Notes under the pieces: model-generated | Seen by the model: only the letters and a program-made list of their open reading frames with translations | Told to the model about the DNA's origin: nothing | The model's database searches: none | Source of the DNA: Synergistales bacterium | GTDB taxonomy: Bacteria; Synergistota; Synergistia; Synergistales; Aminobacteriaceae | NCBI GenBank assembly: GCA_025997935.1 | Contig: BNVG01000063.1 | Location: 1-11,652, forward strand | Length of the DNA stretch: 11,652 bases | Direction of reading: 5' to 3' | Made by a program: the position numbers and the translations under genes | In this document: one piece after another, positions 5,672-11,652 of the stretch | Position numbering within the stretch: position 1 is the stretch's first letter | Layout: every line of letters starts with the position of its first letter

Positions 5672-7702
5672 ATGGATCTAAAGGCGATGTTTTACCCCGG
5701 CTCCGTGGCTGTCTTTGGCTCCGCCGGAGAAGGAAAGTTAGCTAATATTCTCGCTGGCAGATTATTGGATGGCGGTATGAAGCGGGTGTGCATAATCAAC
5801 CCCAAGGGCGAATCTGTACGCGAAGCGCGAGGTTATTCTTCACTGTCGGAACTGCCTGACCCAGTGGAGCTTGCCGTAATCGCATCGCCGGCCAACACCG
5901 TTAAAAGCGTTTTGGAAGATTGCGGAAAAACGGGCGTCAAGGCGGCAGTAATTATAAGCTCTGGCTTCTCAGAAGCGGGAAACGCTCAAGGAGAACGTGA
6001 ACTGACGGAAGTCGCAAAGCGATACGGCATACACTTCATCGGTCCGAATTGCGCGGGTATGATCAGCACTCACGCCCATTTGGTCGCGACTTTGGAGACG
6101 GCCCCGCCTATGGGGAATATTTCAATTATATCTCAGAGCGGCGCCGTGGGCGGATCGTTCATGGCCCTGTCGGCGGGAGACGGCGTCGGGATAGCCAAGT
6201 TTATCAGCTACGGCAATGGCGGGGATCTCACCGTGTTGGAGCTGTTGCGCTACCTCAAGAACGACCCGGAAACGAAGGTCGTCGCGCTGTATCTCGAAAC
6301 CGTTCCCAACGGTCGCGATTTTATGCAAACGGTACAAGAAGTGTGCGATGTGAAGCCCGTTGTCATCGTCAAGTCCGGGCGCACAAACACCGGTCAGCGA
6401 GCGGCTCTTTCTCATACGGGGTCTATGGCCGGCGCCGATGTCGTCTGCGACGCGGCTCTACGGCAATGCGGAGCGATTCGCGTCGATACGTTGCAGGATC
6501 TTTTTGAAATATGCAAAGGATTTGCTACCCTTCCGCCCGTAAAGGGCAAAAATCTATCCATAGTGACGAACTCCGGCGGGCCTGGCGTCATGACGACGGA
6601 TAAGGCCGAAACAAGCGGCTTGCTGATTGAAGAAACGTCGGACAAGGTTAAACTTGAACTTCGCAAATTTCTCCCTTCATTTGCCGGTATACGCAATCCA
6701 ATCGACCTGACGGTAGAGGGCACTGGCGAGCACTATGAACAAGCAATCGTAACTTCGCTTACCGAAAGCGACGCGGTCGTCGCGTTGTATATCGGAACGC
6801 CGTATTTGAGAGCAATGCCCATCGCCGAAGGCATTGCGGCGGCGGCAAAGAAAAGCGGCAAACCTGTCGCCGCCGTCATGCAGGTGGGCGTCGATATCGA
6901 CGAGAGCCAAGCGTACTTGCGGGAGCGGGGAATACCCTGTTTCTCGTCAGGAGAACGCGCGGTCTCGGTTATCGCCGCTATGGCCGGATATGAAAAGCGG
7001 CGCGGCGCAGGAAAAGATGGATGCCTCGCGCACGTTGACGCGATTAAAAACGCGTTTGAGGACAAGGACAAACGTCTTTTGGAGCCGGACGCGATGAAGT
7101 TGCTCCGTGAAAGCGGAATACCGGTCCCGAAATTCGCGTTTGCCCAGAGCGAAGAAGAAGCCGTCAAGCAATGTGAAGAAATCAGTTATCCGGTCGTCAT
7201 CAAAATTGTATCCCCTCAAATCGTCCACAAGTCGGATTGCGGCGGAGTCGTCCTCAATGTACAAAATGCGCAAGAGGTCCGTACCGTGTTTCAAAGGATG
7301 GAGAAAATAGGCGCGGGTCAGGATTTCAAAGGGATAATCATCTACCCGATGCTGAAAGGCGGAAAAGAAGTCATTATCGGCCTTTCACGGGATCCGAGCT
7401 TTGGCCCTCTTGTTGCCTTCGGAATGGGCGGCGTTTACACCGAGGTGTTGAAGGATATAACTTTCCGAGTGGCTCCCGTGAGCAAAAACGAAGCTCTTGA
7501 GATGATCCGGGAGATCAAAATGTACCCGCTCCTTCGCGGAGTTCGCGGAGAAGCTCCGCTCGATGTGGACACTTTGGCCGAAACCATCTCCGCGTTTTCG
7601 AGATTGCCGCTTCAATATCCCGACATTGTCGAGGCGGATTTGAACCCGGTATTCATGTATGAAAAAGGAGTCTTGGCTGCCGATGTAAGGATATTGGGAT
7701 GA
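5672..7702 (+). CDS. ADP-forming acyl-CoA (acetate-CoA ligase type) synthetase, fused alpha-beta
   Basis: The 676-residue protein is a nucleoside-diphosphate-forming acyl-CoA synthetase, making free acid, CoA and ATP from acyl-CoA, ADP and phosphate. Residues 1-125 are the CoA-binding fold (YPGSVAVFGSAGEGKLANIL; IGPNCAGMIS at 123-132). Residues 150-440 are the ligase parts, with SQSGAVGGSF and the phospho-histidine H248 in RAALSHTGSMAG. Residues 460-676 are the ATP-grasp domain (LLRESGIPVP; YPVVIKIVSPQIVHKSD; VAFGMGGVYTEVLKD; ADLNPV). Alpha and beta are fused in the order common in bacteria and eukaryotic parasites, at the usual ~680-700 residues. Start ATG 5672 has only a modest site (AAAGG/CAGG, 5652-5660). 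Next to IorAB it would harvest the thioester as ATP. Substrate range (acetyl, isovaleryl, arylacetyl) is open. Confidence 0.93.
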   Translation: MDLKAMFYPGSVAVFGSAGEGKLANILAGRLLDGGMKRVCIINPKGESVREARGYSSLSELPDPVELAVIASPANTVKSVLEDCGKTGVKAAVIISSGFSEAGNAQGERELTEVAKRYGIHFIGPNCAGMISTHAHLVATLETAPPMGNISIISQSGAVGGSFMALSAGDGVGIAKFISYGNGGDLTVLELLRYLKNDPETKVVALYLETVPNGRDFMQTVQEVCDVKPVVIVKSGRTNTGQRAALSHTGSMAGADVVCDAALRQCGAIRVDTLQDLFEICKGFATLPPVKGKNLSIVTNSGGPGVMTTDKAETSGLLIEETSDKVKLELRKFLPSFAGIRNPIDLTVEGTGEHYEQAIVTSLTESDAVVALYIGTPYLRAMPIAEGIAAAAKKSGKPVAAVMQVGVDIDESQAYLRERGIPCFSSGERAVSVIAAMAGYEKRRGAGKDGCLAHVDAIKNAFEDKDKRLLEPDAMKLLRESGIPVPKFAFAQSEEEAVKQCEEISYPVVIKIVSPQIVHKSDCGGVVLNVQNAQEVRTVFQRMEKIGAGQDFKGIIIYPMLKGGKEVIIGLSRDPSFGPLVAFGMGGVYTEVLKDITFRVAPVSKNEALEMIREIKMYPLLRGVRGEAPLDVDTLAETISAFSRLPLQYPDIVEADLNPVFMYEKGVLAADVRILG

Positions 7703-7733
7703 CGAGAATCACTCTTGTCGTCATAGCGTTTTT
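7699..7733 (+). terminator. Weak hairpin with T-run between the synthetase and aconitase-X genes
   Basis: ATGACGA (7699-7705) and TCGTCAT (7718-7724) pair around a 12-base loop, with two further AA/TT pairs possible inside, and five T residues follow at 7729-7733. The synthetase stop (7700-7702) lies in the left arm. It could cause partial termination or mRNA processing before the next gene, but the stem is short. Confidence 0.3.
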
Positions 7734-7762
7734 GCGATAAACGGTGGGAAGGAGAGGCATTG

Positions 7763-8971
7763 ATGGAACTGACAAAAGATCTGAAAGATATGCTGGAAGG
7801 CAAATATAGCGAGGGCGCCGCGTTGGCGCTTAAAGTTCAAGTTGGAATAGGGGAATGCTTCAACGCGCCCAGAATGGTTCCCATTACCAATTCTCATGTG
7901 GCCCTCAGCAATCAGGAGATGGATTTATGGTTTGCCGAAAAAATGGTCGGCCTTGGGGCGCGCGCCAAAATTTCTCCGACGGTCAACCCCGGTTTTTGCT
8001 TGTCCTACTTCAAGCAGCACAACATGGTTACGGAAGAAGAAGCGGAGCATATGAGTCGCGTTCACGAGGCGTATAAAACTCTGGGCTGCCGCCTTACATA
8101 TAACTGCACGCCGTATATGGACACAAATGTTCCGTTTCCGAATGAAATCATAGCTTTTTCGGAGTCCAGCGCTACGCCTTACGTCAATTCGGTATGGGGA
8201 GCGAGGACCAACCGCGAGTCTGCTCAGTCGGCGCTCTGCGCTTCGATTACCGGAGTTGTCCCCGAGTACGGACTTCTTCTCGACGAAAACCGCAAGGGCG
8301 ACATTTTAGTCGAGGTAAAAGCGAAGATGAGCAGCGATTTTTCCTACAATTTGCTCGGCTACATGGGCAAAAAGATAGGACCGGGCATTCCCGTATTCGT
8401 CGGTCTTGAGAGCTATGTCTCTCCCGAGGCTCATCGTAATCTGGGCGCCGAATTGAACACATCGGGTGCATACGGCATGTACCACATAGTCGGCGTCACT
8501 CCAGAGGCTCCGACCCTCGATGCGGCTTTTGGCGGAAAGAAACCCAAACGCACCGTCGTGATAACGGACGAGGACTTTGAGCGCGTTTTGGCAACCGAGA
8601 TATCAGACCCAGGTAATCGGAAAATTGATTTTGCCCTTTTCGGATGCCCGCATACCAGCATCAAAGAAGTGCGGTACATCGCCAAGGCTCTGGAGGGCAA
8701 GAAGCTGTCTGTGCCGCTGTGGATAATGACATCAGCGCTTACGAAGTCCAACGCGGAGAAGATGGGTTTGCTTGATATTTTGAGAGCGGCGGGCGGCGAG
8801 ATTGTCGAAGATACCTGTTCGGATCAGCCGTGCTGGCATCTCTACAAAGGCAAAGTTGGAGTTACTGAATCTCCTAAATGCGCTTATTACCCACGCAAGA
8901 GAGGCCTGGAATTCGTCATTCGCGATCTCGATACATGCCTAAAGGCCGCGTTGGAAGGAGCTGTCATCTGA
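7763..8971 (+). CDS. Aconitase X (AcnX) large subunit, Fe-S dehydratase of unknown substrate
   Basis: The 402-residue protein is an AcnX catalytic (DUF521) subunit. Known relatives dehydrate cis-3-hydroxy-L-proline (bacteria) or phosphomevalonate (archaea). Family blocks seen: PTVNPGF (72-78), YNCTPYMDTNVP (113-124), AFSESSATPYVNSVWGARTN (131-150), GVVPEYGLLLDE, FGCPHTSIKEV (293-303) and EDTCSDQ (349-355). C115, C295 and C352 are the likely 4Fe-4S ligands. ATG 7763 follows GGAG (7751-7754) at 8 bases; TTG 7760 in frame is less likely. The stop overlaps the start of the swivel subunit by one base, so the enzyme is a two-subunit AcnX. Compared with the usual GEHIAWSESSAV block, the segment PNEIIAFSESSAT is altered, which may reflect a different substrate. 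No proline or mevalonate genes are nearby. Confidence 0.9.
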   Translation: MELTKDLKDMLEGKYSEGAALALKVQVGIGECFNAPRMVPITNSHVALSNQEMDLWFAEKMVGLGARAKISPTVNPGFCLSYFKQHNMVTEEEAEHMSRVHEAYKTLGCRLTYNCTPYMDTNVPFPNEIIAFSESSATPYVNSVWGARTNRESAQSALCASITGVVPEYGLLLDENRKGDILVEVKAKMSSDFSYNLLGYMGKKIGPGIPVFVGLESYVSPEAHRNLGAELNTSGAYGMYHIVGVTPEAPTLDAAFGGKKPKRTVVITDEDFERVLATEISDPGNRKIDFALFGCPHTSIKEVRYIAKALEGKKLSVPLWIMTSALTKSNAEKMGLLDILRAAGGEIVEDTCSDQPCWHLYKGKVGVTESPKCAYYPRKRGLEFVIRDLDTCLKAALEGAVI

Positions 8972-9378
8972 TGAGCAAAAAAGTTTTTTCGTGTCACAAA
9001 ATTTCCGAGGGTGTTGGCGAAGGGGAGGTCATTATTTCCAAAGACGAAATAATGTTTTACCTTGTGCGGCCCGAGACAGGAGAAGTGCTGGAAAAAGCGC
9101 ACGACATCGAGGGGCGGAGCGTTGCGAAAAAAGCGATTATTTTCCCTGGCGGCAAGGGCAGTTCTGTTGTGCAAAGCGACGGCCTTTTTCAATTGATGAT
9201 GCACAAAAACCAACCGGCAGCCATGATTATCCAATATCCTGAGACTGTCTTGGTGGCGGGCGCAATTATCATGGAAATTCCAATGGTGGACAAAGTGGAA
9301 CCCGATTTTTACCAAACTGTGAAAGATGGCGACCACATCCGCGTGGACGCCACTAACGGGACGATAACAATTTTGTAA
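8971..9378 (+). CDS. Aconitase X swivel (small) subunit, DUF126
   Basis: The 135-residue protein is the DUF126 'swivelling' subunit of AcnX, which closes over the Fe-S active site of the large subunit. Seen: VRPETGEV (32-39), FPGGKGSSVVQSDGLFQL (58-75) with the family P-x-GKGSS motif whose serines sit in the active site, then PAAMIIQYPETVLVAGAIIMEIPMV in two adjoining conserved blocks (82-106). ATG 8971-8973 shares base 8971 with the large-subunit stop TGA, and GGAAGGAG lies upstream, so translation is coupled. Length is normal for a separate swivel subunit. Function depends wholly on its partner; substrate unknown. Confidence 0.92.
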   Translation: MSKKVFSCHKISEGVGEGEVIISKDEIMFYLVRPETGEVLEKAHDIEGRSVAKKAIIFPGGKGSSVVQSDGLFQLMMHKNQPAAMIIQYPETVLVAGAIIMEIPMVDKVEPDFYQTVKDGDHIRVDATNGTITIL

Positions 9379-9396
9379 ATTCTCTCGGGGCATTTA

Positions 9397-9437
9397 TATG
9401 ACCCGGCATTCGTTTATCGCAAACATGCCGGGTCATA
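9397..9437. terminator. Strong GC-rich hairpin after the AcnX pair
   Basis: TATGACCCGGCAT (9397-9409) and ATGCCGGGTCATA (9425-9437) form a perfect 13-bp stem. GTTT (9412-9415) and AAAC (9421-9424) extend it within the loop. It lies 18 bases past the swivel-subunit stop. There is no clear T-run after it (AATATAC), so it may act as a weak terminator or as a 3'-end stabiliser that sets different mRNA levels for the next gene. Confidence 0.5.
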
Positions 9438-9476
9438 ATATACAGAAAACAATAAATTTTCGACAGGAGGTGCGCC

Positions 9477-10706
9477 ATGCCTGTATTACTTGAGAGCGAT
9501 CTGAATTTTCCTCTTCCCCGTATGCATAAAGTGAAGCAAACGTTTCCTCGGCCTAAGCTGGACGGCATTGAAGAACGTATTATCACGGAAATGCGCAACG
9601 CGGACATCAAAGGGAAGATAAAACCCGGAGCTAAAGTGGCTGTCGCCGTTGGCAGCCGCGGAATAAAAAATCTTGAGCTCATTGTCAAGACCGTGCTCAA
9701 TCAGATCAAGGAAGCGGGCGGCATCCCCTTCATACTCACCGCTATGGGCAGTCACGGGGGCGGCGCTCCCGAAGGCCAGCGGGAGGTGTTGAGCTCATAC
9801 GGCATCACCGAGGACAAGATGGGCGTCGAGATAATAAGTTCGGTCGATGTGGTTTCTCTTGGCAAAACAACCCGCGGCATCGACATATATTTCGATAAAA
9901 CCGCATTGGCGGCAGATTTGATTGTCCCTATCAACAGAATTAAACTTCACACCGACTTTGTGGCCGATATTCAAAGCGGACTCTGCAAGATGCTGGTCAT
10001 CGGCCTTGGAAACCACATTGGCTGCACCGCTGTGCACGAGGACGATTTTGACACGTTTGGCGACACGATACTCGAGGCGGCTGGGAAAATATTGGAGGCC
10101 GCCAAGGTGGGTTTCGGGATTGCGATTGTCGAAAACGCCTATGACGAAACCGCCATTATCGAGGCAATTCCATCTGAAAAATTAATAGAGCGCGAAAAAG
10201 AGCTCGTGAAAATCGCCAAAGGGAACATGCCGACTCTGATGATTCCTGAAATCGACGTGCTGGTGGTGGAAGAAATCGGCAAAAACATTTCCGGCGCCGG
10301 ATACGACCCGAATATCCTTGGCAAAAGCTATCTGCTGAAGGAATTTGTTCTTCCCGTTCCCCAAATCAAACGCATGGCGCTGTTGGACGTAACCTCGGAA
10401 TCGCATGGCAACGCCATTGGCATGGGCGTGTTCGATGTCGTTACGCGCAAAGTGTTTGAAAAGCTGAATCTTGAGCAAATATACGCCAACGCCATAGCCG
10501 TAAAATGTCCCGAAGACGCGAAGATTCCCATCATCGCCGACACGGAAGAAGAAGCGGTGCGGATAGCGATACAGGTAGCGAGAGGAGTTGATAGAAATCG
10601 GTTGAAAATCGTCAAAATCAAAAACACATTGGATTTGGGAGTGATTGAAGTTTCCGAAGCGCTTTTGGGCAATGTCGAGAATAACGAAAATCTCGCTTTT
10701 GTTTGA
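9477..10706 (+). CDS. LarA-superfamily (DUF2088) racemase/epimerase-like protein
   Basis: The 409-residue protein belongs to the lactate racemase (LarA) superfamily, whose studied members racemise or epimerise 2-hydroxyacids with a nickel-pincer nucleotide. Seen: AVGSRGIKN (57-65), [17 protein letters not shown] (89-105), [13 protein letters not shown] (150-162), [17 protein letters not shown] (167-183). H93, H158, K171 and H180 correspond by motif order to the two active-site histidines, the cofactor-linked lysine and a nickel-ligand histidine of LarA. The GSRGI and SGLxKMLxIGLG wording marks a widespread clade without, to my knowledge, a settled function, rather than true lactate racemase. 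Start ATG 9477 has an excellent AGGAGGTG (9465-9472). No LarB/C/E cofactor genes are in the window. By context it may epimerise the hydroxyacid used by the pathway. Confidence 0.85.
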   Translation: MPVLLESDLNFPLPRMHKVKQTFPRPKLDGIEERIITEMRNADIKGKIKPGAKVAVAVGSRGIKNLELIVKTVLNQIKEAGGIPFILTAMGSHGGGAPEGQREVLSSYGITEDKMGVEIISSVDVVSLGKTTRGIDIYFDKTALAADLIVPINRIKLHTDFVADIQSGLCKMLVIGLGNHIGCTAVHEDDFDTFGDTILEAAGKILEAAKVGFGIAIVENAYDETAIIEAIPSEKLIEREKELVKIAKGNMPTLMIPEIDVLVVEEIGKNISGAGYDPNILGKSYLLKEFVLPVPQIKRMALLDVTSESHGNAIGMGVFDVVTRKVFEKLNLEQIYANAIAVKCPEDAKIPIIADTEEEAVRIAIQVARGVDRNRLKIVKIKNTLDLGVIEVSEALLGNVENNENLAFV

Positions 10707-10767
10707 CTTGAATGCGCTTCCTTCTTCAGCCTGCACCATGCGAGGAGGGTGGTGATTCTTTAGGTTT

Positions 10768-10783
10768 GATACAAGGCTGTATC
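10768..10783. promoter_or_regulatory. Short dyad upstream of the transporter ATPase gene
   Basis: GATACA-AGGC-TGTATC (10768-10783) is a perfect 6-bp dyad with a 4-base centre, in the 115-base gap between the LarA-like gene and livG. Its GATAC/GTATC arms are related to, but not the same as, the GGTAT sites near the GntR gene. It may be an operator or a small RNA hairpin. No convincing promoter hexamers were found beside it. Confidence 0.3.
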
Positions 10784-10821
10784 GATGGCTTTGAGCGCGC
10801 AAAGACCGGGAGGTGCGGGAA

Positions 10822-11598
10822 ATGGCTACGTTGAACACGCAAAAGATTTCAATAAATTTCGGCGGTTTATGGGCTGTAAAAGATGTGGACTTTTTCATCG
10901 ACGCCGGGGAAATTGTCGGACTTATCGGGCCCAACGGTTCCGGCAAGACGACGTTCCTCAATATCATAAGTGGAATTTACAGGGCCACCGGCGGCACGGT
11001 GACTCTTCAGGGCGAGGACATCACCGACTTGCGTCCTTTTGAGATATTCAAGAAGGGAATAGCGCGTACTTACCAATCCAGTCGCCTTTGCTGGGACTTG
11101 AGCGTCGCCGACAACATCCTGCTGGGGCTTTACACAAAGCAAAAAGTTGGATTCCTCGATATTCTCATTCATCCCAAAAAGACGAACAACGAAATTTACG
11201 AATGCCTTCAGGAGTGCATGGACGTACTGTGCTACTTCAATCCGGCGATTTTCAAGCGGCGCTATGACCTGGCGAAGGACATCCCTCACATCGACCGGCG
11301 GCGCATAGAGATAAGCCGGGCGCTTGTCGGCCATCCCGCGCTCTTTCTGCTCGACGAACCCACAGCGGGGCTGAACGACGAGGAAACGATGCAGATGATG
11401 GACGACATCTACAAGATAAAAGAAAAAATCAAGGATATCTGCATCATCATCATCGAACACGACATGAAGGTCATGGAGCGTGTCACGGAGCGTATCGTCG
11501 TTTTCAACGCCGGGCAAAAAATAGCGGAGGGCGCCTACCAGGAAGTTATCGGCAATGAAAACGTCATCAAAGCTTACCTTGGAGGAGCTGCGGTATGA
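10822..11598 (+). CDS. livG: LIV-type ABC importer ATPase (LivG-like) with degenerate signature
   Basis: The 258-residue protein is an ATP-binding subunit of the hydrophobic amino-acid uptake family. Seen: [13 protein letters not shown] near the start, Walker A GPNGSGKT (36-43), Q-loop Gln85 in ARTYQSSRL, Walker B ALFLLDEP (173-180), AGLN (182-185), and H-loop His213 in IIEHDMKV. The ABC signature, usually LxYGxQRRLEIARAL in this family, reads [16 protein letters not shown] (153-168): the Gly of the signature is Ile and the following Gln is Asp. ATG 10822 has GGGAGGTG (10808-10815) at 6 bases; an in-frame GTG at 10813 lies inside that site. Its stop overlaps the next ATPase start (ATGA, 11595-11598). 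Permeases and binding protein are beyond the window. Substrate probably a pathway acid or amino acid. Confidence 0.9.
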   Translation: MATLNTQKISINFGGLWAVKDVDFFIDAGEIVGLIGPNGSGKTTFLNIISGIYRATGGTVTLQGEDITDLRPFEIFKKGIARTYQSSRLCWDLSVADNILLGLYTKQKVGFLDILIHPKKTNNEIYECLQECMDVLCYFNPAIFKRRYDLAKDIPHIDRRRIEISRALVGHPALFLLDEPTAGLNDEETMQMMDDIYKIKEKIKDICIIIIEHDMKVMERVTERIVVFNAGQKIAEGAYQEVIGNENVIKAYLGGAAV

Positions 11599-11652
11599 GC
11601 GAATCAGGCGGTAACATCTTGGAAACACGCGGAATTGATACAAGTTACGGTC
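11595..11652 (+). CDS. livF: Second LIV-type ABC ATPase (LivF-like), N-terminus only
   Basis: ATG 11595 shares four bases with the livG stop. GGAGGAG (11580-11586) provides the ribosome site. The 19 visible codons read [19 protein letters not shown], and the ILETRGIDTSYG pattern matches the start of LivF-type ATPases (xLxxxxLxxxYG before Walker A). The rest is outside the window. The usual LivG-LivF pairing and the ATGA overlap support the call. Confidence 0.75.
   Translation, partial: MSESGGNILETRGIDTSYG

Noticed and set aside
6049..6507. 152-codon alternative-frame open reading on the + strand
   Set aside because: Arg/Ser-rich shadow inside the acyl-CoA synthetase, whose conserved phospho-histidine region lies in the main frame.
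8887..9393. 168-codon open frame on the - strand
   Set aside because: Antisense to the AcnX swivel subunit, which is strongly supported by the GKGSS motif and coupling to the large subunit.
10182..10967. 261-codon open frame on the - strand
   Set aside because: It lies antisense across the LarA-like gene and the start of livG, both of which have clear family motifs and ribosome sites on the + strand; its translation shows no recognisable domain.
10867..11643. 258-codon open frame on the - strand
   Set aside because: Exact antisense shadow of the livG-like gene; the + strand shows Walker A, Walker B and H-loop.
1..11652. tRNA, rRNA or CRISPR features
   Set aside because: No cloverleaf-like segments with a tRNA T-arm, no rRNA-like conserved stretches and no regularly spaced repeat-spacer pattern were seen; the only direct repeats are the two-copy boxes near 1058-1119 and the 11-bp tandem at 1146-1167.

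Overview
The window looks like part of the chromosome of an anaerobic, amino-acid or hydroxy-acid fermenting bacterium. The support is a ferredoxin-linked 2-oxoacid oxidoreductase, an ADP-forming acyl-CoA synthetase and a LIV-type ABC importer, all on the + strand, with mobile-element debris at one end. The gene complement and the style of the IS/Rpn fragments suggest Synergistota. That is an inference from gene content; there is no phylogenetic marker here.

Left flank (1 to about 1120): a mosaic of broken mobile elements. In order it holds the 3' end of an IS3-family element (+ strand), the C-terminal tail of an Rpn-type nuclease/transposase (- strand), a middle fragment of an IS1182-type transposase (- strand), and the first ~24 codons of a third transposase/integrase with its own ribosome binding site and repeated terminal boxes (- strand). 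None is intact.

Core (about 1120 to 9378): a GntR/FCD regulator with a recognisable promoter and a three-copy 10-bp operator candidate. It is followed by a D-2-hydroxyacid dehydrogenase (with its own promoter and a GGTATACC palindrome), IorA and IorB (indolepyruvate-type 2-oxoacid:ferredoxin oxidoreductase), a fused alpha-beta ADP-forming acyl-CoA synthetase, and a split aconitase-X enzyme (large subunit plus swivel subunit, overlapping by one base).

Right part (9477 to 11652): a LarA-superfamily (DUF2088) protein with the metal/cofactor-binding His and Lys positions retained, then a LivG-type ATPase with an abnormal ABC signature, and the first codons of a second ATPase that overlaps it by four bases.

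The genes can be read as one route: import of a small acid; epimerisation (LarA-like) and/or dehydration (AcnX); oxidation of a 2-hydroxyacid to a 2-oxoacid (NAD dehydrogenase); oxidative decarboxylation to an acyl-CoA with ferredoxin reduction (IorAB); and ATP formation (ADP-forming synthetase). The substrate is unknown. The combination of AcnX and a LarA-like protein with an IorAB/ACD energy module is the most interesting thing in the window. Intergenic hairpins at 5558-5616 and 9397-9437 suggest the set is split into several transcripts or has internal attenuation.
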